From assembly GCA_903921785.1 (NCBI GenBank), contig CAIXRH010000230.1:1-36148 (forward strand): 36,148 nucleotides of DNA, written 5' to 3'. Within the stretch, counting starts at the first letter, position 1, and each line of letters starts with the position of its first letter. Both the position numbers and the translations under genes were made by a program. Source of the stretch: an uncultured Pseudomonadota bacterium. Its GTDB lineage: Bacteria > Myxococcota_A > UBA796 > SXON01. The notes beneath the pieces were generated by a model. It was not told the origin of the DNA. It saw only the letters and a list, made by a program, of their open reading frames with translations, and searched no databases. Below, piece by piece: positions 22,581-31,481 of this stretch.

Positions 22581-24794
22581 CTATCGTCGCCGCCGCCCCA
22601 GGAGCGTCGCCAGCCCGAGGAGCCCCCCGAGGCCGGCCGCCAGGGGCTCCCCGCCGGTCTCGCAGCCGCAGCCCGTCGGCGCCTCGCCGCCCGTCGGCGT
22701 GCAGTTCGCGTCGTAACCGGGGGCGCTCGGGTACACGTCGGGGTCGGCGTCGTCGCAGTCATCGGCGGTGGCGGTGAGGTCTTCCCGGCTGTCGTCGCAG
22801 GTGAGGACGGCTGCGCCGGCGCCATGCCCGTCGCCGTCTGCGTCTGTGTAGCGGGTGAGGGTGTCGGTGGCGTCGGGGTCGCTGAAGCCGGGCAGGCCGT
22901 CGCAGTCGGCGTCGAGGTCCACGTTCACGCAGGCCTCGGGCGCGCCGGGGAAGACCGCGACGGCCTGGTCGTCGCAGTCGGTGGCGTCCGCGACGTAGCC
23001 CTCGGGCGCCACGCACGCGGAGGTGCTCACGGCCGCGTCGCCGAAGCCGTCGCCGTCGGCGTCGGCGTACCAGGGGGCGGGATCGGTGGCGTTGGCGCCG
23101 TCGATCTCGCCGTCGCAGTCGTCGTCCACCCCGTTGCAGGTCTCCTCGGCGTCGGGGAAGACGGCGTCGTCGGTGTCGTCGCAGTCGTCGCGGCGGTCCA
23201 CTCCGTCGCCGTCGTCGTCCACGAAGCAGTTGAGCGAGAAGGTGGCGTCGGCGTCGTCGCCGGCGTCGCCGTTGAGCGAGATCGTCACAGTGATCGTGGC
23301 ATTGTGGTCTTCGGCGCAAGCCGCGGAGACGTCGAACGGCACGCCAGGGATCGTCGCCTCCACGCCCGGGTCGATCGTTCCGAGGGGGAAGGCCGTGCCG
23401 TCCACCCCCAGGTCGGGGTCCTCGGTGGAGAGGATCACCACCGCGTCTTCGAAGGTGCCCGGCCCCTTGTTCTCCACGGTGACCGCCATCGTCGCCGCGG
23501 TGCCGGCGTAGAGCCCGCCGGTGGTCTCCAGGTCGAGGTTGGTGATCTTGAGGTCGGCGAGGTCGCCCGCGAAGGCGGTGACGAGGTCCAGCCGCGGGTA
23601 GCTGTAGGCGGTGGTGCCGCGGGTGTCGTTCACCGTGGTGGCGCTCCGGGCCAGCCACTCCCCGAGCTTCTTCGGGGTTGTCCCTGGCATGGCCTGGGCG
23701 AGCAGCGCCGCGGCGCCTGCCACGTGCGGCGCGGCCTGGCTGGTGCCCGACATCGTCTGCCCGCCGGCCACGATGGTCGTGCCGGGAGCGGCGACGTCGA
23801 TCATGGCGCCGCCGTTGCTGGAGCAGTTGAGCGTGTCGACCTTCGGGGCGCTGTCGGTGCAGTAGCTGGCGCAGCTCTCCCCGAGGCACCAGCTCTGGGC
23901 GCTGGTGTCGGCGTCGTAGGTGTTGGCCACGGCGAGCGCGCGGCGGAGGCAGGCGGGGAAGGAGACGTTGTCCTCGTCTCCGTCGTTCCCCGCGGAGACC
24001 ACGAGGAGGACGTCCGCGGCGTAGACGCTGGTCATCGCCGTCTCGGTCGCGGTGCCGGTGCCGTCGCACTCCACGCTGGTGCGGTAGTCGCTGGTGCCGA
24101 GCGACATGTTCACGCTGACGATGTTGTACGTCGCCGCCTGGAGCACCACGTCGTCGAGGGCTGCGGCGATGGCGTCGTCCGTGGAGTCCGAGCAACCAGA
24201 GCCGGAGAAGACCTTGTAGGCCACGATGTTCGCGCCCGGCGCCACGCCGGCGGTGCCTGCGGCGATGGCGGCCACGTTGGTGCCGTGGCCGTGGCAGTCG
24301 GTGGGGTCGGCGTCGCCGTCGGCGAAGTCGTAGCCGTACACCACCTTGCAGCCGGCGCCGAAGCAGCCGCCGACCTCACTCTGGGTGTAGGTGATCCCGG
24401 TGTCGATGATCGCCACGGCGGTGCCCGTGCCGTCCCAGCCGAGGTCGGCGTGCACGGTGTCGGCGCCGATGAGCGGGACGCTCTCCGCGAGCGTGGGCGC
24501 GAAGTGGCGGTTGGGGGACACCGCCTCCACGCCGGGGCACTCGCGGGCCCGGGCCGCGGCCGCGGCGTCCATCCGGAGGAAGAGGATCGGCGTGGCCCGG
24601 TAGGTGCGCAGCATGGCCGCGCGCGCGCCCGCCGGGCGGATGCACGCGAGCGCCGCCGCCTGCTCCGCGGCGATGTCCGCCGTCCACCGCGCGAGCTGGT
24701 GGGGCGAGCCCGCGGGCTGGCGGAGGGAGACGAGCAGGTCCTGGGTGGGCGCCGCCGCCGCGGCGGACAGCCAGAGCAGCAGCGCCGGGGCCAC
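22581..24794 (-). CDS. Secreted subtilisin-like protease with MopE repeats and MYXO-CTERM
   Basis: A 737-residue S8 peptidase. Signal peptide MAPALLLWLSAAAAAP; residues 17-110 resemble an inhibitor-type propeptide. Catalytic triad: Asp131 (AIIDTGI), His170 (GHGTNVAA), Ser352 (SGTSQAAPH), with oxyanion Asn270 (SAGND). Residues about 425-530 form a CARDB-like domain (DLKITNLDL ... VENKGPGTFEDAVV). About 535-700 are MopE metal-binding repeats (DDDGDGVDRRDDCDDTDD, DDDCDG, DADGDGFGD, DATDCDD). The C-terminus GCGCETGG, a hydrophobic helix and RRRR form a MYXO-CTERM tail, which in myxobacteria is processed by a rhombosortase-like myxosortase for surface display. It starts with GTG 2 nt after the Pro-rich lipoprotein stop. 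Role: extracellular proteolysis. Confidence 0.88.
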   Translation of the reverse strand: MAPALLLWLSAAAAAPTQDLLVSLRQPAGSPHQLARWTADIAAEQAAALACIRPAGARAAMLRTYRATPILFLRMDAAAAARARECPGVEAVSPNRHFAPTLAESVPLIGADTVHADLGWDGTGTAVAIIDTGITYTQSEVGGCFGAGCKVVYGYDFADGDADPTDCHGHGTNVAAIAAGTAGVAPGANIVAYKVFSGSGCSDSTDDAIAAALDDVVLQAATYNIVSVNMSLGTSDYRTSVECDGTGTATETAMTSVYAADVLLVVSAGNDGDEDNVSFPACLRRALAVANTYDADTSAQSWCLGESCASYCTDSAPKVDTLNCSSNGGAMIDVAAPGTTIVAGGQTMSGTSQAAPHVAGAAALLAQAMPGTTPKKLGEWLARSATTVNDTRGTTAYSYPRLDLVTAFAGDLADLKITNLDLETTGGLYAGTAATMAVTVENKGPGTFEDAVVILSTEDPDLGVDGTAFPLGTIDPGVEATIPGVPFDVSAACAEDHNATITVTISLNGDAGDDADATFSLNCFVDDDGDGVDRRDDCDDTDDAVFPDAEETCNGVDDDCDGEIDGANATDPAPWYADADGDGFGDAAVSTSACVAPEGYVADATDCDDQAVAVFPGAPEACVNVDLDADCDGLPGFSDPDATDTLTRYTDADGDGHGAGAAVLTCDDSREDLTATADDCDDADPDVYPSAPGYDANCTPTGGEAPTGCGCETGGEPLAAGLGGLLGLATLLGRRRR

Positions 24795-24796
24795 CG

Positions 24797-25567
24797 CTAC
24801 TTCTTCCCCTTGCCCTTCTTGCCTTTGCCGCCCTTCTCCCCGCCGTACGTCGTCGTCGTCGTGCCCTTGGTGCCCGTCGTGCCGTAGTGGGTGGTGGAGG
24901 TCGTGCCGGTGTGGGTCTCGGCCGTGGTCTTGGTGGGGTCCTTGGCCGGGTCCCTCGCGGGGTCCTTGGCCGGGTCCTTCGCGGGGTCCTTCACCACCTG
25001 GCGGACCGGCTCGGTGTCGCCGGAGAGCACGCGGTGCACCACGGCATCCACCCCCTGCTTCGCGACGGCGCCATCCACCTTCTGGAGGTCCTCGGCGTAG
25101 ACATAGGCCACGCCGTCTACCGTGCCGCGGGCGATGGCGAGGTGCTGGTCGCCCTTGTCCCAGGCTTCGCCCGCGTCGCCTTCGCGGGAGAACGGGGTGC
25201 CCGCGCGGTAGCCCGCGGCGGTGAGGGCCTGCTCCCAGCCGGAGTAGAGCGGCTCGGTGGTGGTGGCGACCGTGGAGATCGGCGCCGTGAGCACCACCTG
25301 GCCCGGATCGACCCGTTGCACCGTGGCGTTACCGTACGTGAGGCCGAGCTCGCCCCAAGGCGGCGGCAGCAGGTCCGTCGGCGCGGGCGGCGTGACCGGC
25401 ACCGTGACCGGCGGGGTGACGGGCGGCGTGACCGGCGGGGTGACCGGCGGCTCCACCTTCACCTCGGGCGGCGGCGGCGGGGGCGGCGGCGGGGTGGTGG
25501 ACGTGCCGCTGCACGCGAAGAGCGCGGCGCCGAGGGCGGACAGGACGGTGAGGCGACGGATGTGCAT
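24797..25567 (-). CDS. Low-complexity Pro/Thr/Lys lipoprotein
   Basis: A 256-residue predicted lipoprotein: MHIRRLTVLSALGAALFAC (lipid Cys19). Next come nine Pro in a row and a PPVT tandem repeat (12-bp DNA units near 25384-25455). Residues about 65-190 are a compact domain (LYSGWEQALTAAGYRAGT, AYVYAEDLQKVDGAVAKQG) without a known motif. KDPA repeats (12-bp units near 24945-25000) follow, then a Thr/Gly stretch and a strongly basic GKGKKGKGKK end. The repeats look like spacers across the cell wall, and the basic tail could bind peptidoglycan, LPS or DNA. GAGGAG precedes the ATG. Co-transcribed with the subtilase, 2 nt apart; a partner role is inferred. Confidence 0.65.
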   Translation of the reverse strand: MHIRRLTVLSALGAALFACSGTSTTPPPPPPPPPEVKVEPPVTPPVTPPVTPPVTVPVTPPAPTDLLPPPWGELGLTYGNATVQRVDPGQVVLTAPISTVATTTEPLYSGWEQALTAAGYRAGTPFSREGDAGEAWDKGDQHLAIARGTVDGVAYVYAEDLQKVDGAVAKQGVDAVVHRVLSGDTEPVRQVVKDPAKDPAKDPARDPAKDPTKTTAETHTGTTSTTHYGTTGTKGTTTTTYGGEKGGKGKKGKGKK

Positions 25568-25611
25568 GGACGCTCCTCGGGCGGAGCCGGCAGGTGCGGC
25601 TCGACGGCGGC

Positions 25612-25617
25612 ACAGTA
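25612..25617 (-). promoter_or_regulatory. Putative -10 box of Pro-rich lipoprotein/subtilase operon
   Basis: Minus strand TACTGT preceded by CCTGGA, 44 nt before the ATG at 25567, leaving room for a leader with a normal ribosome site (GAGGAG). It lies in the 116-nt gap after the aminopropyltransferase-like gene; the rest of that gap shows only GC-rich inverted repeats near 25665-25683. Confidence 0.35.
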
Positions 25618-25683
25618 TCCAGGATCACGGTCGCGTGAGGGGCGGCGGCAGACGAGGGCGTGCCGGCGCCCGCCGCGGGCCCC

Positions 25684-26346
25684 TCAGCGCCGCCGGGCCA
25701 CGTACACCACGTGGCGCGGCCCGCTCGGCGGCGGGGGCACCCGCTCGGACACGAAGCCGGCCCGGCCGAGCCGGGCTTCGAAGGCCGCGTCGGGGTCCTC
25801 GGACCAGACCGCGAGGATGCCGCCGGGCCGCAGCGCCGCGCGGGTACGCTGCAGCGCCGCCGGACCGTAGAACGGGTCCTCCCGCGACTGGGTGGCGGCG
25901 TGGGGACCTTCGTACAGATCAAGGATGATCGCGTCCAGTGGGGCGGGCGGCCGGGCGATGACGGCCGCCACGTCGCCGAGCACGAGGGTGGTGCGCGGGT
26001 CGTCGAGCGGACGGCCGGTCGTCTCCGCGAGCGGGCCGCGGCACCAGCGCTCCACCACCGGGTTCATCTCCACCACGGTGACGGAGGCGGAGGCCGGCAG
26101 CGCGTCGAGCGCCGCGCGCAGCGTGAACGCCATCCCGAGGCCGCCGATGAGCACCCGCGGCGCCGGGACGCCGCCGAGGCGCTTGCAGGCCTCCTCCGCC
26201 ACGGCGCGCTCGGTACGCGTGGCGGTGCTGCTCATGAGCACGCGCCCGCCCACCACGATCAAGAAGTCTTTCGGCCCGCGCTGACGGAGCTCCAGCGGCC
26301 CCTCCGGGGTGTCCACCCGCTCCACGACGGCCCAGGGGCGCGGCAC
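25684..26346 (-). CDS. Spermidine synthase-like (aminopropyltransferase-fold) protein
   Basis: A 220-residue Rossmann-fold enzyme. VLIGGLGMAFTLRAAL is the nucleotide (SAM or decarboxylated SAM) binding loop, TVVEMNPVVERW ends with the ribose-binding acidic residue, LVLGDVAAVI and DAIILDLYEG supply the conserved Asp residues, and ALRPGGILAVWSED closes the fold. It lacks the full N-terminal beta domain of SpeE, so it may be one of the many spermidine-synthase-like proteins without proven polyamine activity. Start GTG at 26346 follows the upstream stop by 4 nt; the frame further upstream is a shadow of that gene. Probably co-transcribed with the membrane protein before it. Confidence 0.75.
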   Translation of the reverse strand: MPRPWAVVERVDTPEGPLELRQRGPKDFLIVVGGRVLMSSTATRTERAVAEEACKRLGGVPAPRVLIGGLGMAFTLRAALDALPASASVTVVEMNPVVERWCRGPLAETTGRPLDDPRTTLVLGDVAAVIARPPAPLDAIILDLYEGPHAATQSREDPFYGPAALQRTRAALRPGGILAVWSEDPDAAFEARLGRAGFVSERVPPPPSGPRHVVYVARRR

Positions 26347-26350
26347 CGCC

Positions 26351-26824
26351 CTACCGCCGCTCCAACATCGCCTTGAAGCTGCTCGCGCCTTCGCCTTCGT
26401 TGAACGGGCACACGATGGTGCCGGTGCTCGCGGTGATGGTGACGGTGGCCTCGTTCCCTTCGAGCCCCGTGATGTCCGCGTACTGGATCGTCTGGGCGCC
26501 CGACTCCGCCGAGAGCCGCACCACGCGGGTGCCCACCAGCGCACAGGCGGCCGAACCATCGGGTGCCTCGGCGTGGTAGGCGTCGGGAATCTCGCTTTCG
26601 CCGAGGAGCTTCGCGGTGCGCAGCGGGGCGAGCACCGCGGGGTCCACCACGCCGCCGTAGCTGGTGCGCAGCGGCGAGAGCTGCTGGCTCCCGGCGACGA
26701 GCGAGTACCACGACACGGTCATTCCTACCGCGCCGACGCCGGCAATCGAGAGGATGAGGAGCACGTAGGCGGCCAGGCCACAGCCAGGGAGCTTACGGGG
26801 GTTGGAGTCTTCCGGGGTGGACAC
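26351..26824 (-). CDS. Single-pass membrane protein, function unknown
   Basis: A 157-residue protein. A short N-terminal tail MSTPEDSNPRKLPGCG precedes one strong membrane helix (AAYVLLILSIAGVGAVGMTV, about 18-37). A soluble domain follows whose end, VGTRVVRLSAESGAQTIQY then ADITGLEGNEATVTITAS, resembles the strands of bacterial PH-like domains; this is a weak similarity judged by eye. Start is GTG, only 23 bp from the divergent thiD start. It leads the aminopropyltransferase-like gene by 4 nt. Confidence 0.55.
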   Translation of the reverse strand: MSTPEDSNPRKLPGCGLAAYVLLILSIAGVGAVGMTVSWYSLVAGSQQLSPLRTSYGGVVDPAVLAPLRTAKLLGESEIPDAYHAEAPDGSAACALVGTRVVRLSAESGAQTIQYADITGLEGNEATVTITASTGTIVCPFNEGEGASSFKAMLERR

Positions 26825-26831
26825 GCGCCGC

Positions 26832-26841
26832 GGGTTATCCC
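26832..26841. promoter_or_regulatory. Overlapping divergent -10-like boxes
   Basis: GGGTTATCCC carries TATCCC on the plus strand, 6 nt before the thiD ATG, and TAACCC on the minus strand, 7 nt before the GTG of the divergent membrane protein. Only 23 bp separate the two starts, so both promoters must share this spot or lie inside the opposite genes. Neither box ends in T, so they are weak matches. Confidence 0.3.
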
Positions 26842-26847
26842 GGGAAG

Positions 26848-27588
26848 ATGCGCGTACGCACGGCCCTCACGGTGGCCGGCTCGGACTCCGGCGGTGGCGC
26901 CGGCATCCAGGCCGACCTCAAGACCTTCCTCGATCGCGGCGTCTTCGGGATGTCCGTGGTCACGGCGATCACCGCACAGAACACCACCGCGGTGCGGGCG
27001 GTGTCCCTCGTCGGGCCCGACATGGTGCGCGAGCAGCTTCGTGCCGTGTTCGATGACCTCCCGGTCGACGCGATGAAGACCGGCATGCTCGCCGACGCCG
27101 CCACGGTGGACGCGGTGTGCGATGTGCTAGAGGCCCTCTCCCACCGCCCGATGCTCGTGGTCGACCCGGTGATGCTCGCCAAGGATGGCAGCGCGCTCTA
27201 CGACCCCAAGGCGTTGGACGCGCTCAAGTCCCGCCTGTTCCCGCTGGCCACGCTGGTCACGCCGAACATCCCGGAGGCCAAGGCGCTCGGGGTGCTCACG
27301 GTGCCCACGCTGCTCAAGGGCGGTCATGGGTCGGGGCCGTTCGTCTCCGACGAGCTCCGGGTCGGCGGGAAGAGCCGCCGCTGGCACCACCCGCGCACCG
27401 ACACCAAGAACACCCACGGCACCGGCTGCACGCTGTCCGCGGCGATCACCGCCGAGCTCGCCAAGGGCGAAGCGCTGGAGACCGCCTGCGCCACCAGCCT
27501 CAACTACGTCGCGGCGTTGGTCCGCGGTGCCACCGAGAGCCTGGGGTCCGGTCACGGGCCGCTGCTCCATGGGCTGCGCAAGGGCTGA
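26848..27588 (+). CDS. thiD: Hydroxymethylpyrimidine/phosphomethylpyrimidine kinase
   Basis: A 246-residue ribokinase-fold enzyme that phosphorylates HMP and HMP-P for thiamine synthesis. Motifs: [20 protein letters not shown] (substrate and phosphate loop), [40 protein letters not shown] and [13 protein letters not shown] (anion hole and catalytic base Asp-equivalent region). Length is slightly below the usual 260-270. ATG at 26848 with TATCCC 6 nt upstream and no clear Shine-Dalgarno. No thiE, thiC or TPP riboswitch lies nearby, so the pathway is scattered or the enzyme works in HMP salvage. Confidence 0.93.
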   Translation: MRVRTALTVAGSDSGGGAGIQADLKTFLDRGVFGMSVVTAITAQNTTAVRAVSLVGPDMVREQLRAVFDDLPVDAMKTGMLADAATVDAVCDVLEALSHRPMLVVDPVMLAKDGSALYDPKALDALKSRLFPLATLVTPNIPEAKALGVLTVPTLLKGGHGSGPFVSDELRVGGKSRRWHHPRTDTKNTHGTGCTLSAAITAELAKGEALETACATSLNYVAALVRGATESLGSGHGPLLHGLRKG

Positions 27589-27612
27589 GCGCCGCGCGGG
27601 CCGCGCATCAGC

Positions 27613-27633
27613 CCTGCGGCGACTTGTCGCAGG
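27613..27633 (+). terminator. Stem-loop after thiD
   Basis: CCTGCG (27613-27618) pairs with CGCAGG (27628-27633) around 9 nt, with an alternative inner GCGAC/GTCGC pairing. It lies 24 nt past the thiD stop. No T run follows. Confidence 0.45.
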
Positions 27634-27680
27634 CCGCGGGAGCGTCAGCCCACGATGATCCACCGCGCACGCCCAAACCG

Positions 27681-27709
27681 CGGAGAGCCCGATCGGAACG
27701 TGCTCTCCG
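27681..27709. promoter_or_regulatory. 8-bp inverted repeat upstream of chemoreceptor gene
   Basis: CGGAGAGC (27681-27688) and GCTCTCCG (27702-27709) are perfect inverse copies 13 nt apart. A second pair, GGAGCGC (27777-27783) and GCGCTCC (27797-27803), ends just before the GGGAG ribosome site. They could be operator sites or 5' leader hairpins. Confidence 0.3.
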
Positions 27710-27813
27710 GGGTTCGTCCCCGTCGCGCTCGCTCCCGACGGTGAGGGTACAGATCGGCGCGGCCCGGACCGATGAAGGAGCGCGCGTGTCTCGCATGCGC
27801 TCCGGGAGTCCAC

Positions 27814-29817
27814 ATGCCCAGCCTCGACGACCTCAAGCTCACCCCCAAACTGGTGGCGATCCCTGCCATCCTGTGCGCGGGGATGGTCTTTGGCGGAGGC
27901 TTCGCGCAGTACTCGCTCGGCGAGTCGGCGCGCGCGACCGGGGAGCTGTACGCGCAGCAGGTGGCCCCGCTCCAGGCGTTCGCGGAGCTCACGGAGTCCC
28001 TCCAACGAGCGCGGTCCACCGTGCTCGACGCGGTCTCCACCGACGACCCGACGGTGCGCACCCGCCTCAAGGCCGACGCCGCCGCGAGGTGGAAGGACCT
28101 CGACGAGGCCTTCGAAGGCTATGGCGCCGGCCTCACCAGCGATGAAGACCGCGAGGACTACGCCGCCCTGAAGGCAGGCTTCACCGACTACCGCCGTGCG
28201 CTGGACGGCGTGTGGGCGCGCCTTGACGCGGGGGACGAAGCGGGCGCCCGTGCGGTGTGGCACGCGGACTGCGAGCCGATCGCCCAGAAGCTCCAGGAGG
28301 CCTTCGACGAGACTGCGGACGACGACATGGTCCAGGGGAAGGCGCAGTTCGAATCGGCCACGAACAACGCCGCGCAGCTGCGCACCCTGCTCATCGCCTC
28401 CACCGCCATCGCGGCGCTCGGCGGGCTGGGCGGCTCCCTCTTCGTGGTACGCGGGCTGGTCGCTCGCGCCCAGGTCCTCGCCCGCGCCGCCCGTCGGGTG
28501 GCGCTCGGCGAGCCGGTCGACGTGAACGTGGACGGCAAGGACGAGCTCGCCGAGGTCGCCCACGCCTTCCACGCCGTCGCCACCTCACAGACGGCGCTCG
28601 CCGAGGCGGCCACCCGCGTCGCGGCCGGCGACCCGACCGCCGAGGTGGAGCCTCGCGGCGCCCAGGACGCCCTCGGCCACGCCTTCGTGCGCCTGCTCGC
28701 CACCACCCGCGGCCTCACCGAGGTCCTCGGCGATCTGGTGAAGGCCGCCGACCGCGGCGACCTCTCCGCCCGCGGCGACACCAGCCGCTTCTCGGGGAGC
28801 TACGCCACCATGGTCGGCGGCGTGAACTCGCTGCTCGACGCGATCTCCGCCCCGATCGCCGAGGCGTCCATCGCGCTGGGGCGCGTCTCCAACCGTGACC
28901 TCACCGCCCGGATGTCTGGCGCCTACGAGGGCGACTATGACCGGATCAAGGTGGCGCTGAACACCTCCGTCGGCACGCTGGAGTCGAGCCTGCTCCAGGT
29001 GCAGGAGGCCGCGGGGCAGGTCACCGCGGCGGCCGGGCAGATCGCCGAGAGCGCCCAGTCGGTGGCGCAGGGCGCGTCCACCCAGGCGAGCGCCCTGGTG
29101 GAGACCTCCGCGAGCCTCGAAGCCATGGCCACCGAGACCTCCAAGAACGCCCAGCGCGCCCACGAGGCCAACGCCCTCGCCCAGGACGCCCGCGGCGCCA
29201 CGGAGATGGGCACCTCGGCGATGCAGGAGATGGACGACGCGATGGACCGGATGCGGCAGGCCGCCGAGGGTACCGCCGCGATCATCCGCGACATCAACGA
29301 CATCGCCTTCCAGACGAACCTCCTCGCGCTCAACGCCGCGGTGGAGGCCGCCCGCGCGGGCGAGGCCGGCCGCGGCTTCGCGGTCGTGGCCGAGGAGGTG
29401 CGCAACCTCGCGATGCGCTCCAAGGAGGCCGCCCGGAAGACCGAGAGCCTCATCCAGCAGTCGGTGGACCTCGCCCGTCAGGGGCAGGACGTGAGCCGCA
29501 ACGCGGGCCGCAACCTCGGCGCCATCGCCGACTCGATCAGCAAGGTGAGCGCCATCGTGGCCGACATCGCCGAAGCGAGCGCCACCCAGACCGGCGGCAT
29601 CCGTGAGGTGACGCGCGCCGTCTCCGACATGGAGCGCGTGACCCAACAGAACGCGGCGAACGCGGAAGAGGCGGCGGCGGCGGTGGAGGAGCTCTCCGGG
29701 CAGGCCCGCGAGCTCTCCGGGATGGTCGCCGGGTTCCGCCTCAAGGGCGCCGACGCGGGCCGCGCCGGGCGCAGCCGCCAGCCGCTCCGGCTCGTCGACC
29801 GGGTGGCGCACGGGTAG
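27814..29817 (+). CDS. Methyl-accepting chemotaxis protein
   Basis: A 667-residue chemoreceptor. TM1 is at about 13-31. The periplasmic region 32-188 is mostly helical ([20 protein letters not shown] ... LDEAFEGY) and fits a four-helix-bundle sensor. TM2 is at about 190-212 ([21 protein letters not shown]). A HAMP domain spans about 213-265, followed by one or two more HAMP-like segments to about 400. The cytoplasmic signalling hairpin contains [20 protein letters not shown], then [20 protein letters not shown], the CheA/CheW contact tip. No C-terminal CheR-binding pentapeptide is seen. ATG at 27814 has GGGAG 5 nt upstream; the earlier ATG at 27772 adds 14 unlikely residues. The ligand is unknown, and no che genes are adjacent. 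Confidence 0.92.
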   Translation: MPSLDDLKLTPKLVAIPAILCAGMVFGGGFAQYSLGESARATGELYAQQVAPLQAFAELTESLQRARSTVLDAVSTDDPTVRTRLKADAAARWKDLDEAFEGYGAGLTSDEDREDYAALKAGFTDYRRALDGVWARLDAGDEAGARAVWHADCEPIAQKLQEAFDETADDDMVQGKAQFESATNNAAQLRTLLIASTAIAALGGLGGSLFVVRGLVARAQVLARAARRVALGEPVDVNVDGKDELAEVAHAFHAVATSQTALAEAATRVAAGDPTAEVEPRGAQDALGHAFVRLLATTRGLTEVLGDLVKAADRGDLSARGDTSRFSGSYATMVGGVNSLLDAISAPIAEASIALGRVSNRDLTARMSGAYEGDYDRIKVALNTSVGTLESSLLQVQEAAGQVTAAAGQIAESAQSVAQGASTQASALVETSASLEAMATETSKNAQRAHEANALAQDARGATEMGTSAMQEMDDAMDRMRQAAEGTAAIIRDINDIAFQTNLLALNAAVEAARAGEAGRGFAVVAEEVRNLAMRSKEAARKTESLIQQSVDLARQGQDVSRNAGRNLGAIADSISKVSAIVADIAEASATQTGGIREVTRAVSDMERVTQQNAANAEEAAAAVEELSGQARELSGMVAGFRLKGADAGRAGRSRQPLRLVDRVAHG

Positions 29818-29819
29818 TC

Positions 29820-29845
29820 GGGCGGCCCGCCGTTGCGGACCGCCC
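29820..29845. terminator. Strong bidirectional hairpin
   Basis: GGGCGG pairs with CCGCCC (29820-29825 with 29840-29845); after one mismatch, CCGC pairs with GCGG around a CGTT loop. It sits between the convergent chemoreceptor and peptide-transporter stops. Confidence 0.6.
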
Positions 29846-29859
29846 GCCCGGCCCCCGCC

Positions 29860-31326
<1,467 letters not shown>

Positions 31327-31349
31327 GGTCGACTCTCCGAGGCGGCGCG

Positions 31350-31359
31350 AGGGTAGCAC
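31350..31359 (-). promoter_or_regulatory. Extended -10 box of peptide transporter
   Basis: Minus strand GTGCTACCCT contains TGC followed by TACCCT, a TG-extended -10. Its end lies 23 nt before the GTG at 31326. The identical 10-mer occurs in mirror position before the radical SAM gene. Confidence 0.45.
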
Positions 31360-31447
31360 GATCGCCCCACAGCCGTCCCGCTTCCGTAGCCGTGTGCACC
31401 AAGGGTGGCGTCCGCGGCGGCGCTCACGATCCCGGCGGGGCCCGGAG

Positions 31448-31457
31448 GTGCTACCCT
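31448..31457 (+). promoter_or_regulatory. Extended -10 box of radical SAM gene
   Basis: Plus strand GTGCTACCCT, identical to the box facing the transporter. TACCCT lies 24 nt before the ATG at 31482. CGCCTCG follows both copies a few bases downstream. No -35 is apparent. Confidence 0.45.
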
Positions 31458-31481
31458 TTACGCCTCGAAGCAGGTTCCGGC

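Noticed and set aside
22473-24887. 804-codon plus-strand open frame
   Set aside because: It is antisense to the subtilase with intact catalytic triad; Val/Gly/Ala low complexity indicates a shadow frame.
27705-27725. GGGGTTCGTCCCC resembling a tRNA T-arm
   Set aside because: The loop is too short and no acceptor, D or anticodon stems surround it.
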